From positions 2,542,001 to 2,606,000 of the forward strand of contig OZ004591.1 of assembly GCA_963924555.1 (NCBI GenBank): a stretch of 64,000 nt of DNA. Direction: 5' to 3'. The DNA comes from Crambe crambe (taxonomy: Eukaryota > Porifera > Demospongiae > Poecilosclerida > Crambeidae). Numbering within the stretch: the first letter of the stretch is position 1; every line of letters starts with the position of its first letter. A program made the position numbers and the translations under genes. The notes under the pieces were generated by a model. That model made no database searches, was not told where the DNA came from, and saw only the letters and a list, made by a program, of their open reading frames with translations. Of the stretch, positions 11,307 through 23,832 are shown in pieces.

Positions 11307-12771
11307 TATCAAAGAATGAAGCTTTAGAAAGAGTTCTCTCCTCTCTGTAAAGGTTGATCGTGATTCACTGTCTGAGAAGCCGAGAAACTATGTAGGCACA
11401 TTCAGGAAGGATTTTATGAGGTAAAAGTTTAAGTTGAGTATTTGCAGCATTACATTGAATATCATCCAACTTTCAGGTATGATGAATGAAGATGTAACCT
11501 CAACAATATACTTTCACCAAGAAGCCAACAAGAATGACAGTGACTATTAAAATTTTGTATTAATCCACACAATAATATTATTTTGTGCAGAATTAAAGCA
11601 AACATTATATCACCAGTGAAATGAGTCAAGATTAATAACTACATCTACATTAATTTTGGTTTCTTGTCAGTCAGTGACTTCCCTGGCACAACATATCAGC
11701 TTGTAATAGGATGAGTTCACTCCACAATTATAACCTGTGGTGGATAGAGATATAAAAGGAGAGGGAAGAAGAGATGATCTTGTTCTCCTATGGTAGGTAA
11801 AGTGTAACCACTATTAAAAAACCATTATACACCAAGTATCCAACACCATGATATTACACTCACATAGTGAGAATGTATTTCATGGTAGGTAAAGGGTTCT
11901 CACTATAACGCACACACAAAGGGCCAATAGCTAGTGAACAAGTGATCACTTCACAACAGAATCATGTAAGGGAGGGGCGAGTATTGGTGTTCCATTATTC
12001 GACTTTGTGCCCTATTCGATCCACTTCCAAAACGTACATCTGTTTGTAGGCTGGGACTAACTGCAAGGGATTTGGTGCTGGTTTGGGGAAGCAGTGGACC
12101 ACTAGAAGCAACAGTCCATTCATGTTTGGATGAACTATAATGAGACACACTAGGATGGATAACTCTCATGATGAACCTCATGAAACACTAGGACAACTCA
12201 CCAAGACAATACACTAAACAGTCCTGAAAGATCTGTTTGCTGAGGTAGACATTGACATCTTGAGGTACAGCTACACAGATCACATACAAAGAGAAACACG
12301 AAAGTGATCAATCTGGTAAAGGGTCATTACTCTCAAAAACAATATGCATCAACTTCCAACATTAGTAGTGGACAACACCATGATACTCACTATAACATAC
12401 ACATAGTCTCACACTGGATGGTACTATAATGGTGTATCTCATGATAGGTAAAGGGTCATCACTATAACATACACACAAGAGGGGACTCGTTACTATCATG
12501 GACCTTAAATTTTATGTGACCATGTTAAAGTGGTCCTTTATAGGGGGCCTGGTATGTGATCTCACGGGAGCATAGAATTGACCCAGAATCAACCCATGAG
12601 CATGAAACGTGGGCAGTATGTAAAATTATTACAACACTTAGTGAGGATGTAATATTCCGCAACAACTCATACATCACAAAGGATGTCCACTTGAGGTCAA
12701 TAGGAATATTGATGTGAATAGTTAGTCATGTGACCATGTACTGTTTATTGGAGCTTCTGGAGGTTAATTAT
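11307..12771 (+). other. Block B middle part: no gene, weak GGTAGGTAAAGGGT repeats
   Basis: Imperfect units of the type CATGATAGGTAAAGGGTCAT followed by CACTATAACATACACAC recur at about 11795, 11880, 12310, 12370 and 12440. Nothing coding recognised. Partner 53383-54870. Confidence 0.45.
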
Positions 12772-12868
12772 TTATCTCACTCACATCAGTTCATCCAGTG
12801 TAGGATCATATGCACTTTTTCTCCTGTTCCTGCCGAGTATGCAAAGGTACACTGGGCATGTTGTATGT
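12772..12868 (-). pseudogene. Decayed duplicate of the fifth recognised ITPA-like exon, unit 1
   Basis: On the minus strand this piece reads AQCTFAYSAGTGE and then loses the reading, and it keeps the GAACTGATGTGAGTG exon/donor end. It duplicates part of the exon at 13339-13451. It carries the glycine codon (GGA) where the main exon has TGA, so it preserves the older state. It lies beyond the last exon. In unit 2 the counterpart near 54873-54940 has lost about 27 bases. Confidence 0.6.
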
Positions 12869-12899
12869 TAACAATGCAAGAAGTCTGGATACACAATTC

Positions 12900-13928
12900 C
12901 TACAATTTTCCCTTTAGTTTCTTAGTGTCTGGTGGTTTGTGTTCAGTGTTCTCCTTCAAGTACTCACTGAGAGCGTTCACTGCCTTGAAACGATGGGATA
13001 TTGTGTTCTTGACTTCAGAGTCCAATTCTGCATAGATCTTATCAAACCCCTCGGGTTGGAATATGGGGTCCCAGCCAAAGTCAGGAGGTCCCCGAGCTTG
13101 AACTATTTGTCCCTGTATCACAAAAACAAACAAACAAAACAAGCAAATAAAAGATAAAACAAAAATCAAACAATCACTTCCATTTTGACATGAATGTGTT
13201 CTTTTGGGGTCATAGGCATGTTATACTTAGCAACAGAGTCTCGATACTAGTGGAGACTAGAATGTTCGTGACAAATGGAGTAGATAGTGTAAGGGGATAT
13301 CCTTATAAGGACACCATTAGCGAATCTCCAGCACTCACATCAGTTCTTCCAGTAAATAAGATCACTTCTTCTCCAATTCATGCGGAGTATGCAAAGGTAC
13401 ACTGGGCATATGCAGACTTGTCTGGGTAGGCTGCTAACAGGTTATTCAGACCTACCAATTAACAATACAAAAATATTTGGTAAAGGGTTAACAATGTCGA
13501 GTTTTTAAGTCACTCTTTGAGTACTCACCTTGATAACCCAGTTAATTAAAAAAAAGATTCTGAATGATAATGATACGGATAATCATTACGAAAAGATGAC
13601 CTGGAATAGGACATGATGCTCTACAAAGGGCAACCCAAATGTTCACTTCCAATAGTGCTAATACATTTTTAGAGGACAACTTCTTTAAAATGGCTGTCCC
13701 CAGTGAGTGTGTCTTTATTCAGAGGATCCCACTGTATACAAATGTGGGAGGTTCCACTGTAATCCTTGCATAGAGTTACGTCATAGAGTTAGAGGTACGT
13801 GGCCCCATTTCAGTGGTCCCAGTACATACAATACATACATACATATATACACACATGTATGGACCAGGGAGACCATTCAGAGCATTGAAACACAAACAGG
13901 TGTCTTCTGTGATGACAGGACCCTCTAT
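12900..13928 (-). pseudogene. ITPA: ITPA-like (inosine triphosphate pyrophosphatase) remnant, unit 1, lacking exons 1-3
   Basis: Three recognisable exons on the minus strand. 13855-13928 encodes [17 protein letters not shown], the ITPA substrate-pocket region. 13339-13451 encodes LNNLLAAYPDKSAYAQCTFA and FTGRTD. 12900-13112 encodes [13 protein letters not shown] and the SHRF motif, then runs to a stop after a Lys-rich tail. ITPA hydrolyses ITP, dITP and XTP to monophosphates and cleans the nucleotide pool. In this unit the sequence that holds exons 1-3 in unit 2 (56041-57977) is absent, so no start exon exists. The exon at 13339-13451 also has an in-frame TGA where a GGA glycine codon is expected (FAYSA-stop-IGEE). 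Between 13451 and 13855 only a degraded trace of the short exon of the family is seen, near 13520-13550. Almost certainly non-functional. Confidence 0.8.
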
Positions 13929-14107
13929 CTGCCATTGTAACACAATAATCAAAATCATTATGCAAATGACATACATAACACAAATCATTGTCATGTGTCA
14001 CAGTAAACAACACCAAATAAGGGCATGTGGCATGTAGACACAAGTGTATTCATATACCACATAAGAGGTTTGTGGTAGAGAAGAAGTGTCTATAAGATAC
14101 TTCATAG

Positions 14108-14473
14108 CATGGTTAGCAAATTATGCTTTTTTTCTTCCCTATTATGCTATGCTCCAATGCCAGAACCCCTGCCCTATTATGCTCAACAATAATGCCTATT
14201 ATGCTTTTAATAATTGATCAGAAAATTAATTGCAGCCTCTTTTAGTTAGCTTGCTTGAGCATGTAGTAAAGAAAACAGCAGCAGAAGACAGTTGTATGCA
14301 ATAATAGAAATGCTTTTCCACCACCAATTAGGTGGCTATACAAAGGAGCTCAAGAGTCGAAATCAATACCTCATATCTGCAAACCCTTGGAAATAAAAAA
14401 CCCCTATTATGCCAGCATTGTGCTGGAATTGAGGTTCAACCCATTATGCCCCAGCATAATTTGCATGTCCCTA
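14108..14473. mobile_element. Short MITE ending in GCATAATTTGCATGTCC, only in unit 1
   Basis: Left end CAAATTATGC, right end GCATAATTTGCATGTCC, with inner parts (TATTATGCCAGCATTGTGCTGG, and AGAACCCCTGCCCTATTATG) shared with the 1.6 kb element at 16981-18567. It is an internally deleted relative, inserted in inverse orientation. Unit 2 lacks it at the matching place near 58090. Confidence 0.65.
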
Positions 14474-15284
14474 ATGGCTAGGCTCACTAATACCAAAAGT
14501 TCCATTATGATCACTTACTTCAAATCCCTGGAAGTTGTCTTGTGCTGTAGAGGCTTCTTTGAGTGTATTCACTACAGGACACACACACACAACAATAGAG
14601 GAGATATAACAAGATCTCAAGATGAATTTGAATGGTATAAACTTTGACCCTATGATATTTCAAACTAATTAGGTTGCCCAATTCTGTGAGTTGGTAAATG
14701 ACTTCCTGCTCTGCACATTATGTCCATGTGTGAAGAGGTTAAACTTCTAACACATGCAAACTATTGGAGGATGGCAGCCACCACTCATTTCCCATAATCT
14801 CAATTCCAGTAGCTCTGAAAACTCAGCAGATGACAATGGACAGGATTAATCTGTTTGGACTTTAGAGCTGTCTAGAGTGTCACTGTGTACTCTAGGAATC
14901 TTTTACCTCAGAGCAAGCATTGTATGTTGTAGACGTAGGAACAAGAGTGAGACAAGGTCCCTGATTGAGATCCAAATGGTGTGTGGTAAATGCTGCACAG
15001 TAGACATAACATTTTCTCAGTCACCACTTGAATATTCTTGTAGCATGCTCAGCTCAGGTTGACTGCCACCTCATCAACACTGTAACAGGTAGGACTGCAT
15101 TCAAAGCTACCTCAAAACAATAGAGTAACCACTATTAACTAGGAACACACTTCAATTATTATATATGAAGTCTACTGGAATCTCCTAGGCCTAGCAAGAT
15201 AATCACTACACATTTCATTTGATGTTAGTCTCAATTTACAAACACATCAGTCTTTCTTGCAGTTCCATTTAGAGCGCAGGAGAT
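14474..15284 (+). other. 5' flank of the kelch gene, unit 1
   Basis: No gene seen. Unlike the rest of block C, this stretch differs from its unit 2 partner (58090-58925) by many substitutions and small insertions or deletions. Confidence 0.5.
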
Positions 15285-15340
15285 GGGCGTGGCTTGTTTT
15301 TCGATAGGGCGTGGCTCGTTTTTATTTTCCTAGTACAAGT
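15285..15340 (+). promoter_or_regulatory. GC-box-like repeats upstream of the unit 1 kelch gene (2 copies)
   Basis: GGGCGTGGC occurs at 15285-15293 and 15307-15315, each followed by TTGTTTTT or TCGTTTTT, about 25-50 bases before the ATG at 15341. GGGCGTGGC resembles a binding site for KLF/Sp zinc-finger factors (established for that motif class). A promoter role here is inference from position. Confidence 0.45.
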
Positions 15341-17868
15341 ATGGCATCTCCTCTCTATGAGCCTCCCCCTCGTTGGGGTCACTCTTCCTCCATCGTAGAA
15401 GGAAACCTCTTAATGTTTGGAGGAAGAACTAAAGATTTTGACAACCAAGTAGAGAACACCATCAATGTATTTAATCCCTATGACGAAAAATGGACCACAC
15501 ATAAGTCTACAGGTCATCCGATTAGAATATATTCTGGTGCAAGTGCAGCACTAGGCAAAAATTTGTATCATTTCGGAGGAACTAATGGTCATGAGCATAT
15601 AGGATATCTGTATCAATTGGATTCGACTTGGAACATCACAACAATGGACGACTTGAAACATCACAACAATGCACCAATGAGAAAGGTTGGCTCTAGTATG
15701 ATAAATGACGGAGAAAAGCTAATCTGTACAGGCGGCTACGGATCCCTCTCCAGACCGCACCAACTTCAATCTCAATTCGTCTTGGATAACAACTATGATA
15801 ATGAAGTGGGGTTGACAAATGAGTTGCACAGCTTTAACCTCAAAGAAGGTGAGATAGAATATTAGGGGTGGTTAATGAGGTGTGTACACACCACTCTACT
15901 TCCCTCACTCTAAATTGACCCTATAAATATGGGAGTGGTTATGTTGTACTGTGCAAAGCACAAAATAGCAGTCTGTCATTATTTTCTGGCAATTCAATGA
16001 TTTAAATGAATGGTCAAGTTGACTGGACAGAAGCAACTATGTGCATATAAGTGACCTAGTAAACTGATATCATAAAAATATTCAATCTGACATGTGAATG
16101 ACCATAATGTGGATGTTATTTCAGCGTTGACATGTGTAGCACACAGTTCCTCCTATATTATACCATCCTCACCATCTTTGCTGAAACTGGATCTATAGGC
16201 TGCCTTTCTTGCAGGTTTATTTGTTGCAAGTCAGAAGTGAATTAGAGCTCAATTTGGTATTTTAGTGCTAACCACTTCCCTTACAAAGCAGTAGATGTGA
16301 CAATAGTGATTTAACTAGCTACTGGTAACTGGCTAGCTAGTAGCTCTATTAATACTGAAGCTAGCTGTCATAGATAAGATGATGAAGGCACTGGCAGAGA
16401 CTGACTGAAGCTTTTTAGTGGATGGATTGCATCCTCTCCAATAAATTAAAAAATGGGAGTGACTTTATTTGGACGTAGTACCTATCTCAGAGGTCAACCA
16501 TTATTAATTTTACACCACCATTTTTTCTTAACTCATTCAGGGAAGGTGGTTAATGTCCATGTCATCAATTGTCCAGTTTCATAAATGTATCGTTGTTGTG
16601 TGCATGTGCATGACCTATAATAATTATTGGACATCATCACGTGCTTCAGTCCACCATTCTACAACTCAAAATTTATATTAGCTAGCTCATTCTGGATCCA
16701 CCAGAGTGTCCGTAATCCAGAGTACAGAGGTCATCCACTCATAGAGATCCACTTGAACTGTTCAAGGTGAAATCAATTATTGGTAACATACAATTTGTCT
16801 ATTTGGAGGCATCCAGTCTTCAGAGGTCAAAGTAATCATTAAATTACAATTAAATTAAAATACAGTATTTGTGTGGGTGTCTATGGTATCAAAATGGACC
16901 CTTTTCCCATAAAAACTATAATTACTATTAATCAAAACACAGACATAATAAAGATTCATAGAGTCCACTGAAGATGACTAGGGGCATGCAAATTATGCCA
17001 GCATAGTTTTGGGCATAATGGGTTGAACTTTAATGCCAGCACAATGCTGGCATAATATGGGATTTTTACTTCCAGGGGTTGGCAGATATGGAGGTATTGA
17101 TGTCGACTCTTGAGTTCCTTTGTATAAACTGCTGAATTAGAGTAGTAACAAAAATAACAACAACAACAACAACAACAACAACAAAAAACTGTCTTCTGCT
17201 GTTTTTGATTAAAAGAGGCTACAATTATGGCTAGTGGTGGAGTTAAGGAGTTTCTTAGAAGTACCTATCCTAATTCACATCTTAAAATTTAGCACAGCCA
17301 GGGCCGGATCCAGGATTTTTAGATAGCTAGGTGGACTACACACTAGACCATGGGGAAGGCTGCAAGAAAGAGCAAGTTATTTGGAGGATCCATTCTGGCT
17401 TGCAGGCTGCCACTTTTTGAGCATTTAGCATTTTTGCTTCATAATGCACAAATTGGATCCAAGAAGTCCAAAATTTTCCCCAAATCTCCCTACCACATAT
17501 TTGTGTGCATTATATGACAGCATGAGTATAGGCAAAGGTGTGAACCATCTCGAAAATTGCTAGCTAGCTATTACACTTAAACTCTGAAGTGACACATACG
17601 AGGTCACTGCAGGGGTGGCTGAGGACCCCAAAAAGTGCGGGGGGGGGGGGGGGGGGGGGGCTCAAAATTGCGCATCAATGACTACTCCCGATGAGCTGTA
17701 ATGATATTCATAAAGGTTTTGATTCTATACATGTTGTGGCCAAACAACAATGCAGTCACTAATGTGCAACATCATTTGTGACTTGAAACAATGCAGTCAC
17801 TAATATGCAGTGACTAGACAGTAGACTTTACTGCTGCAGTTAGTCAATTGTATAATAGGTCAAAAAAG

Positions 17869-17899
<31 letters not shown>

Positions 17900-20800
17900 T
17901 CAGCTCCCACTGCTAAAAAGTGGGGGGGGGGGGCCACCCTCAGCCGCCACTGGTTAGTATGTCTAATGTGTGACCTTGAAAATGAAAGCCAAAGTGTTCC
18001 AAAAGATATCTTTAAAGTGACACATGCAAGATCACAGGTGTAATTGTTAAGGAAGTCTCAGTTAGTATGCACTGAGTTATCTAATGTGTGACCTTGAAAG
18101 TGCAAGCCAAAATGGATGCATCATGTATACATAGACCATTTCTTTCCTGACCATAGCCTTATATGATGATGGCTGTAGTATCTACATTGGTTAAGTTAGC
18201 TCATATATTATGTGTTCCTACTTTAGAGCAGAAACACAAGAAAAATAGATACGGCTAAGCAAATTGCAATATTATCTACAGGCTTAGCTTGGGAACAAAA
18301 GAGAGGGGGGGGCCCCTCAACCCCACCCCTGGATCCAGCCCTGACAGCATTTGCAATGAAAATATAAAAACGGGAGTGGTAGTGGGACACCCACTAATAA
18401 GTACTCTTTTAATAGAAAATCTTGGATCCGCCACTGTATGCTACACTTTTAAATTTTCTTACCAATTTTTTAAAGCATAATAATTTGTTGAGCATAATAG
18501 GGCAGGGGTTCTGGCATTGGAGCATAGCATAATAGGGAAGAAAAAAAGCATAATTTGCATGTCTCTAAAGATGACACCATGTTTGTATACAGAACTTTGA
18601 GACTATACATACTTTATACAGTCACATGTAGCTACACTGACATGCAACACATAATACACATCATTATGTACAGACATTCCCATCACCTTCACAGGATTAC
18701 CAATCTTTATCTTACTTTCCCCTAACTCCCTCAGGGACATGGTCCTCTCCCACTGTCACTGGAACAAGGCCCCCTCCCTGCGAATCCTTCACACTAACGA
18801 AGATAAATGCAAACACAGCTGTGATGTTTGGAGGATTCCTAGGTGATCGACAGAGAAAAACCAATGATGTGTACATCCTTGATCTGACAAAAATGGTGAG
18901 ATGTAAAGTGTGGTATTAAAATATAGTGTCTGTTTCCATTGTACATTAATGAAGTAGATATTTCAGTATATGCTCTGACAGATGTGATGTACTGACTGGA
19001 TGTTATCATTGTAGCTGGTCCATTATGTCCCCATAGGTAGAGTGCCACCACACTCAGATAAGATATTCATCTATCAAGGTGAATATCCAAGAAATGGGAG
19101 GTCAAGTATGATCATGTGACTTGAGGACCACCAGGACCAATTATGACCATTGTTTATTTAGTAGTAAAAAATGAAACCATGAAACTTTTAGGTCATTGAT
19201 TTTATGATCATATTATATTGTGTTCAGCATGAAGTGAGTTCCATTAGGGAAATATAATAATTATGACCACTGATGAAAGAAGTTATTTAGAATTGTGAAT
19301 GTAGCAATCATTTAGGTTGATAGTTCACAAACCATGTGTCTTCATTTCTTGTTCATATAGTAGCTAGTAGGAAAGTATTAAATGGTCCAAATTTCATATA
19401 ATTTGTACAGCAGCAGAAATGATAATTTATAGTTCGACTTATTAAGCATGTGTGCATAAGCCTAACAGCTAGCTGGCATGCTTGATTGGTAGCAGCTGCA
19501 GTATTGATTTTCAGCAAGCAAGCTTCATCTCTCCCTGACTGCAAGGTGCTAATAAAGCTGTAACAGAAGTACGGAATTCCCTGAAATGAACGAGCTACAG
19601 CAAGTTCATAACTGAACGACAACTTTTCTTTTCTTTATAGCAACCATTGTTACATCCCATGGTTTCAATAGATCTGATCTCTCCATTGCTGTGGCAGCAA
19701 TTAGTCTTTTGAGTTGAGCATAAGAAATTTTAACCAACCCGCCATACAGTAAGTACCAACCTAATAATCTTTCTGTTAATTTGTAAATTGTGAAGAAGGG
19801 GCTAAGTGATAGTGTTTGTCCATGTGTACATGTGTTTATATCATTTGATTGCAATTAATTTTATAACAAATTTATACTTCTTTTTCCCGTCATATCTCTT
19901 CCCTTGTTTTAACTACCTTAAAATCTAACCCCCGTTATTGAACTCTATAGGTTGCCTAGAAATTCATTTGACAGTATTAGTCATCTGTTCTTCTACTGAG
20001 TATTATAGCTCCTTGAATATCAATGAATACCTAATTACTGATGGAGACACACTTCACAGCTTGGTAATTGTAACCTTTTGTAGCACTGGAGAAAACTGGC
20101 TCATCAGGAGGGAGAACCCTGTCCAGTGGCTAGGGACAGCCATGCTTCTGTCTGTCTGGGTTATGATGGAGATCACCCCCAGATTGTTGTGATTGGGGGG
20201 ATTGGTGCTGGCAACAAAGTTCTAAGTGACATGTGGCTACTTGATGTAGTGTCTGGGAGGTGGAGGGAGGTGAGTGATAAATTAGAATAAATAATAACAA
20301 TGGTGGGCACTGAATCATTTAGAATTAAAATCTCCCTTGTTGTTCTTCACCTCCCATGTGGTGTTATTGTTACTGTTTGTGTTGAAGACACTCTCTAGTG
20401 GCATCATATCAGAGCACTCTACCATAGTAGCATATCATCAGTTTAATAAGTGTCATGCAGATATTGACAATGTGTGGGTTTCAGTTGAGATATAATGTTA
20501 TGTCCTTACTGCATCACACTCAGTTGGTAGTGTTTCATTATAGGCAATTTTTTTCACTTTTGCTGTGTGGAGTTGGAGTAAAAAGTGTGCATTGTTTTAG
20601 TTGTAGCTACGAGGAAGTGCTTTTCTACCAATTATAATGTTTGTAGTTAATAGAATTTTCCTTTATCTTCATAATTGGAGTGAGCATAGCAGCACATTAA
20701 GAGTTACAGAGGGTAATTAAATTTAGTCTGGGTATGGAGTAATCTGTCAGGTGTTTGGAAAAATGGTTGGCATTCCCTAGAATAGTTTTAAAATGACCAC

Positions 20801-23800
20801 TGACCAAGTAGTTATTATAATTATTTTTATGATGTGTGAGTAATAACTTAGTAACATTTGTCACATAAATCATTGATAATCACTGTACACATTATCCACA
20901 ACATGCTGTGTACCTCTCCATCTGCTAATAGGCAGGTGCTGCATGTATGAGTGTTTCTAATTACCCTCGTCATGTGTGCACAGCAAGTGTTAATCTGGAC
21001 TTAAAATTACTTGTTCATTTCCACTTGGACAGCTATACAAACTTCTATTTCCTCTAATAGTTCAAAACTGTCAAGTATTTCTTCAGCTCTGGAGTCCTAG
21101 TCTTCAGTTAGCTATTTAATTATTCCATTCCTAATTTGCACGTGAATGTGAAATTCATTGCCATGTCCATATACATGCTTGGGGTGTGAAATGTGAGGTT
21201 ACCACATATTAGAGTAATGTGATCCATTTTGCTATTTTAAGTATGTATGTTGCTATGTACTGTGCTATCTTCAAAGTTCTAATGCAGTGGTACCTGATGA
21301 CCTTTTTATTAGCCAGTACTAACACCAATTATTGGCACCATGTAGTTTAGTATTAGAGGTCAAGACTAACAGTGCTGGAATTAACCATCTAGCACTTATT
21401 GGATTATTATTTGTAGTCTAAAGTACAAATTATCATGAAATGACCCCCTTACTCCCTCTAGTTATGTGTGATATTTGCATGACATTGTCTTGATGAGGTT
21501 GTATTTCACAATGGCACAACATGGAGGTTTTTAAGTCTTGTGGTGTGGAGACTAGTGATGATGTGTGTATTGAAATGGAGGATGATGTCATGGTAATTGT
21601 GAGAGGGATGATCCAATATTATGTGTCCATGTGCAGATCAAAGTTCCAAGTCTCCAGTCAAGATCCAAGCACACTGCTGATGTATTCCATTTCAATGCAA
21701 GACTGGCAGACGTCATTCTATTTGGTGGGATTCCTGAGTGGCCAAAGAATTGCAAATCTGATGCTGACGTTCCAATGATAGCCCAGACCACTGTACTACG
21801 ATTTGGTGAGTGTGATTTAACTGAGGCTAATCATACCATATTTCATTCCTCCATAATATAAGTACAGTAGAAAGTCATTATTTCCATGTATTGTGAATAC
21901 TTTCATTTTAAGTGTGCATATTTTAATGTCTCTATTACCCACTGACTTAACATCTCTGTACAGTGGGACCTCTAAATAAGCAGACATGTCTGGAAGAGCA
22001 TAATAGTCTCTTTATTTGGAGACATAGTGACATTACTGTAAATCTTCTATTTAGTGTGCTACTCTAATATAGTGTCACAATCACATTTAGACCCATTCTT
22101 ATAATCATGGCACTAAATGAAGTTTTAGTATGACATTGCACTAAGCACCACTCTATAATGCAGTCAATGTAGTCTAATAATAAACTCTCATTCTGCTAAT
22201 GTGCCAGTCATGATTTTTTCTGGCATGTTAATTGGAAGATTTATGGTATTGGATGTTCTATAGTAACTGTTGTTGTTCACTGCACTTGTTAGGAAGTTGT
22301 GTTTGTGGTTTGTGCATGTCTTGTGTTGTTGTGCATGACTTATGTGGTTATACAAGTACAAGCTATTCACAAGATTAAAGACAGACAAGTGTGATAGTTT
22401 GTTTTAGAATGATTATTTCATCCAATTCCCTCATTTTTACTCATGCTTTTTAAACACCCTATCATTCTGGAGATGAAACATACTTCACTTTCATTGTACC
22501 ACCACACATCCAAACTCATTTAGACCAACCCCTCTTCCAATGTGCCATAAATTTTAAACTAAATTATGCAGAAACTGAGTTGCTTCAATCCAGTTTTCAG
22601 CATGTAGCTAACTTCTTAATGAGTGACTTCCTTTTCAAATCATTCATTATTTTCCTAACTCCATTAGCTGATGATCTAAATTGTTCATGTAATAATTAAG
22701 GTTTCAATATGCAAGGGTCAGCACCCTCATAATCTTGTATCATTATATTTGGAGGTCAAATTGAGGAGTATTTCAGTGAGAGTTTCACTGGAGCATGTGA
22801 AGCTAGCTTTTTACTTCTTCTGACAGTTTTGCTGCTACAAAAATATTCTGAGTTAAATGTTCTTTAAGTATCATTCGACACTTAACATGTTTAGATATTG
22901 AAATTGAACAGATTGCAGCTGGCAAGCTTGTAGTTCATGGTCTTCTCTTCGCAATCTGCATCAGGAGTGAAAGTACATATCCTTGTTTCTTGTCCTTGAT
23001 TTACTGCTAGATAGTTATAACAGAAGATACTTTACTGTGGATGTGGTTCCATTTTATATGCTGTGTACAGCTACTCGATTACTATTTCATCAAGTGACCT
23101 CCACTTAACTTACCAACCACTCATTGATAATTGATACTTCAAATAACTACATCCATCATACTTTGCCATTTCTTCTCCACCATCTTGTGATATGAAGAAT
23201 ATCACAAGAACTTAATGGTTAAAAAATGGATATCACTTCTATTTCTCATCTAGTTTCTAGTTACTAGATAGTTTCCATGCAGTAACTAGTTACCATATGG
23301 TGGAAATTTTTCATTGAGTAAACATTCATGGATTCAGTTGTTTTACTCCAGCCTATGGTTCACACTTCACAACACATTATCGCAGTATTTCCCAACCAAT
23401 TAGCTAAGATTGATTCCTGTCAAAAGCTGGTCTAAACCTCCACCATAAATCTCACTATCATTTAATGACATACAAAGACACTCTTCAAACCTGAGGTCAA
23501 CCATGACATAATTATTACTAATGCTAATTAGAATGTGTTGATGATGAGTGGAGTCTGATTGATGTGTGCAAGTTTCCTGACCTCGGGAGTCCAGAGAGAG
23601 TGAAGATGAAAGAAGATCTGAAGAAGAATTCCAGTAAGTGTGCATATGTAATTATAGAGTTAGTATCATATCAACCCTCAGTGCATGCACGAAGGTTACA
23701 GTACTCAGTTGTGTATGTATTAATTAGTGTATCTGTTACATCCACCATGAAGCCATGCAGTAGTGGTTACCTCAACTATGTCCAAATAATACTCTCCAGT

Positions 23801-23832
23801 GTGTTCATTTTTCTTTATTCCCAGAAAGATGA
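15341..23832 (+). CDS. Kelch-repeat beta-propeller protein, unit 1 copy (6 exons)
   Basis: Exons: 15341-15848, 18735-18895, 20084-20269, 21637-21805, 23532-23633, 23825-23832. All junction phases agree and give 377 aa. The ATG at 15341 (MASPLYEPPPRWGH) is chosen; the frame is open a little further upstream but has no earlier ATG there. About six kelch blades can be read, each with a Gly-Gly pair and a later aromatic/Trp: LLMFGG, LYHFGG, LICTGG, AVMFGG, IVVIGG and VILFGG. That is the number expected for a six-bladed propeller. The tail (about 340-377) is charged and not kelch; the last two exons, especially the 8-nt one, are the least certain. No signal peptide or membrane segment is seen, so a cytoplasmic protein-binding scaffold is likely; the partner is unknown. 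Intron 1 (2.9 kb) holds nested transposons. Confidence 0.8.
17155..17185 (+). repeat. (AAC)n run in the 1.6-kb element, unit 1
   Basis: About nine AAC units; the unit 2 copy at 61360-61387 is slightly shorter. Confidence 0.85.
17299..18343. mobile_element. Nested hAT-like element, TIR CAGGGC(C/T)GGATCCAGG, unit 1
   Basis: The 16-bp ends CAGGGCCGGATCCAGG and CCTGGATCCAGCCCTG pair with one mismatch. ACAGC precedes and follows it, a 5-bp target duplication. CAG...CTG ends with GGATCC are typical of hAT families; 5-bp duplications fit the hAT5-type subgroup. Confidence 0.7.
17610..17952. mobile_element. Innermost hAT-like element with poly-G tracts, unit 1
   Basis: Begins CAGGGGTGGCTGAGG and ends CCTCAGCCGCCACTG. 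Contains G runs at about 17639-17660, 17870-17898 and 17922-17933. Its left flank has lost a short piece, including the left target duplication that unit 2 still shows. Confidence 0.68.
18896..20083 (+). other. Kelch intron 2, unit 1
   Basis: 1.2 kb, nearly identical to 63084-64000. No exon found whose phase would fit; exons 2 and 3 join directly (ILDLTKM to HWRKLA), which gives a normal kelch blade. Confidence 0.6.

Larger units (their letters stand above)
16981..18567. mobile_element. 1.6-kb TIR element hosting two nested insertions, unit 1 (kelch intron 1)
   Basis: Begins GGGGCATGCAAATTATGCCA and ends GCATAATTTGCATGTCTCT, so the ends form inverted repeats. A second element (17299-18343) is inserted in it, and a third (17610-17952) is inserted in the second. 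No transposase reading is visible, so it is non-autonomous. Confidence 0.7.

Noticed and set aside
15311-15340. Longer start for the kelch protein beginning 30 bases upstream
   Set aside because: It would need a GTG start; the first ATG in frame is at 15341, followed by the MASPLYEPPP start shared with the unit 2 copy (59029).
18289-18480. Small reading with GGPLNPTPGSSPDSICNENI in the nested element
   Set aside because: It spans the right end of a hAT-like element (GGATCCAGCCCTG) and its host, so it is not a gene.
19000-19074. Extra kelch exon reading LVHYVPIGRVPPHSDKIFIY
   Set aside because: Borders and phase fit, but skipping it gives a normal blade (ILDLTKM-HWRKLA), and the reading lacks kelch residues.
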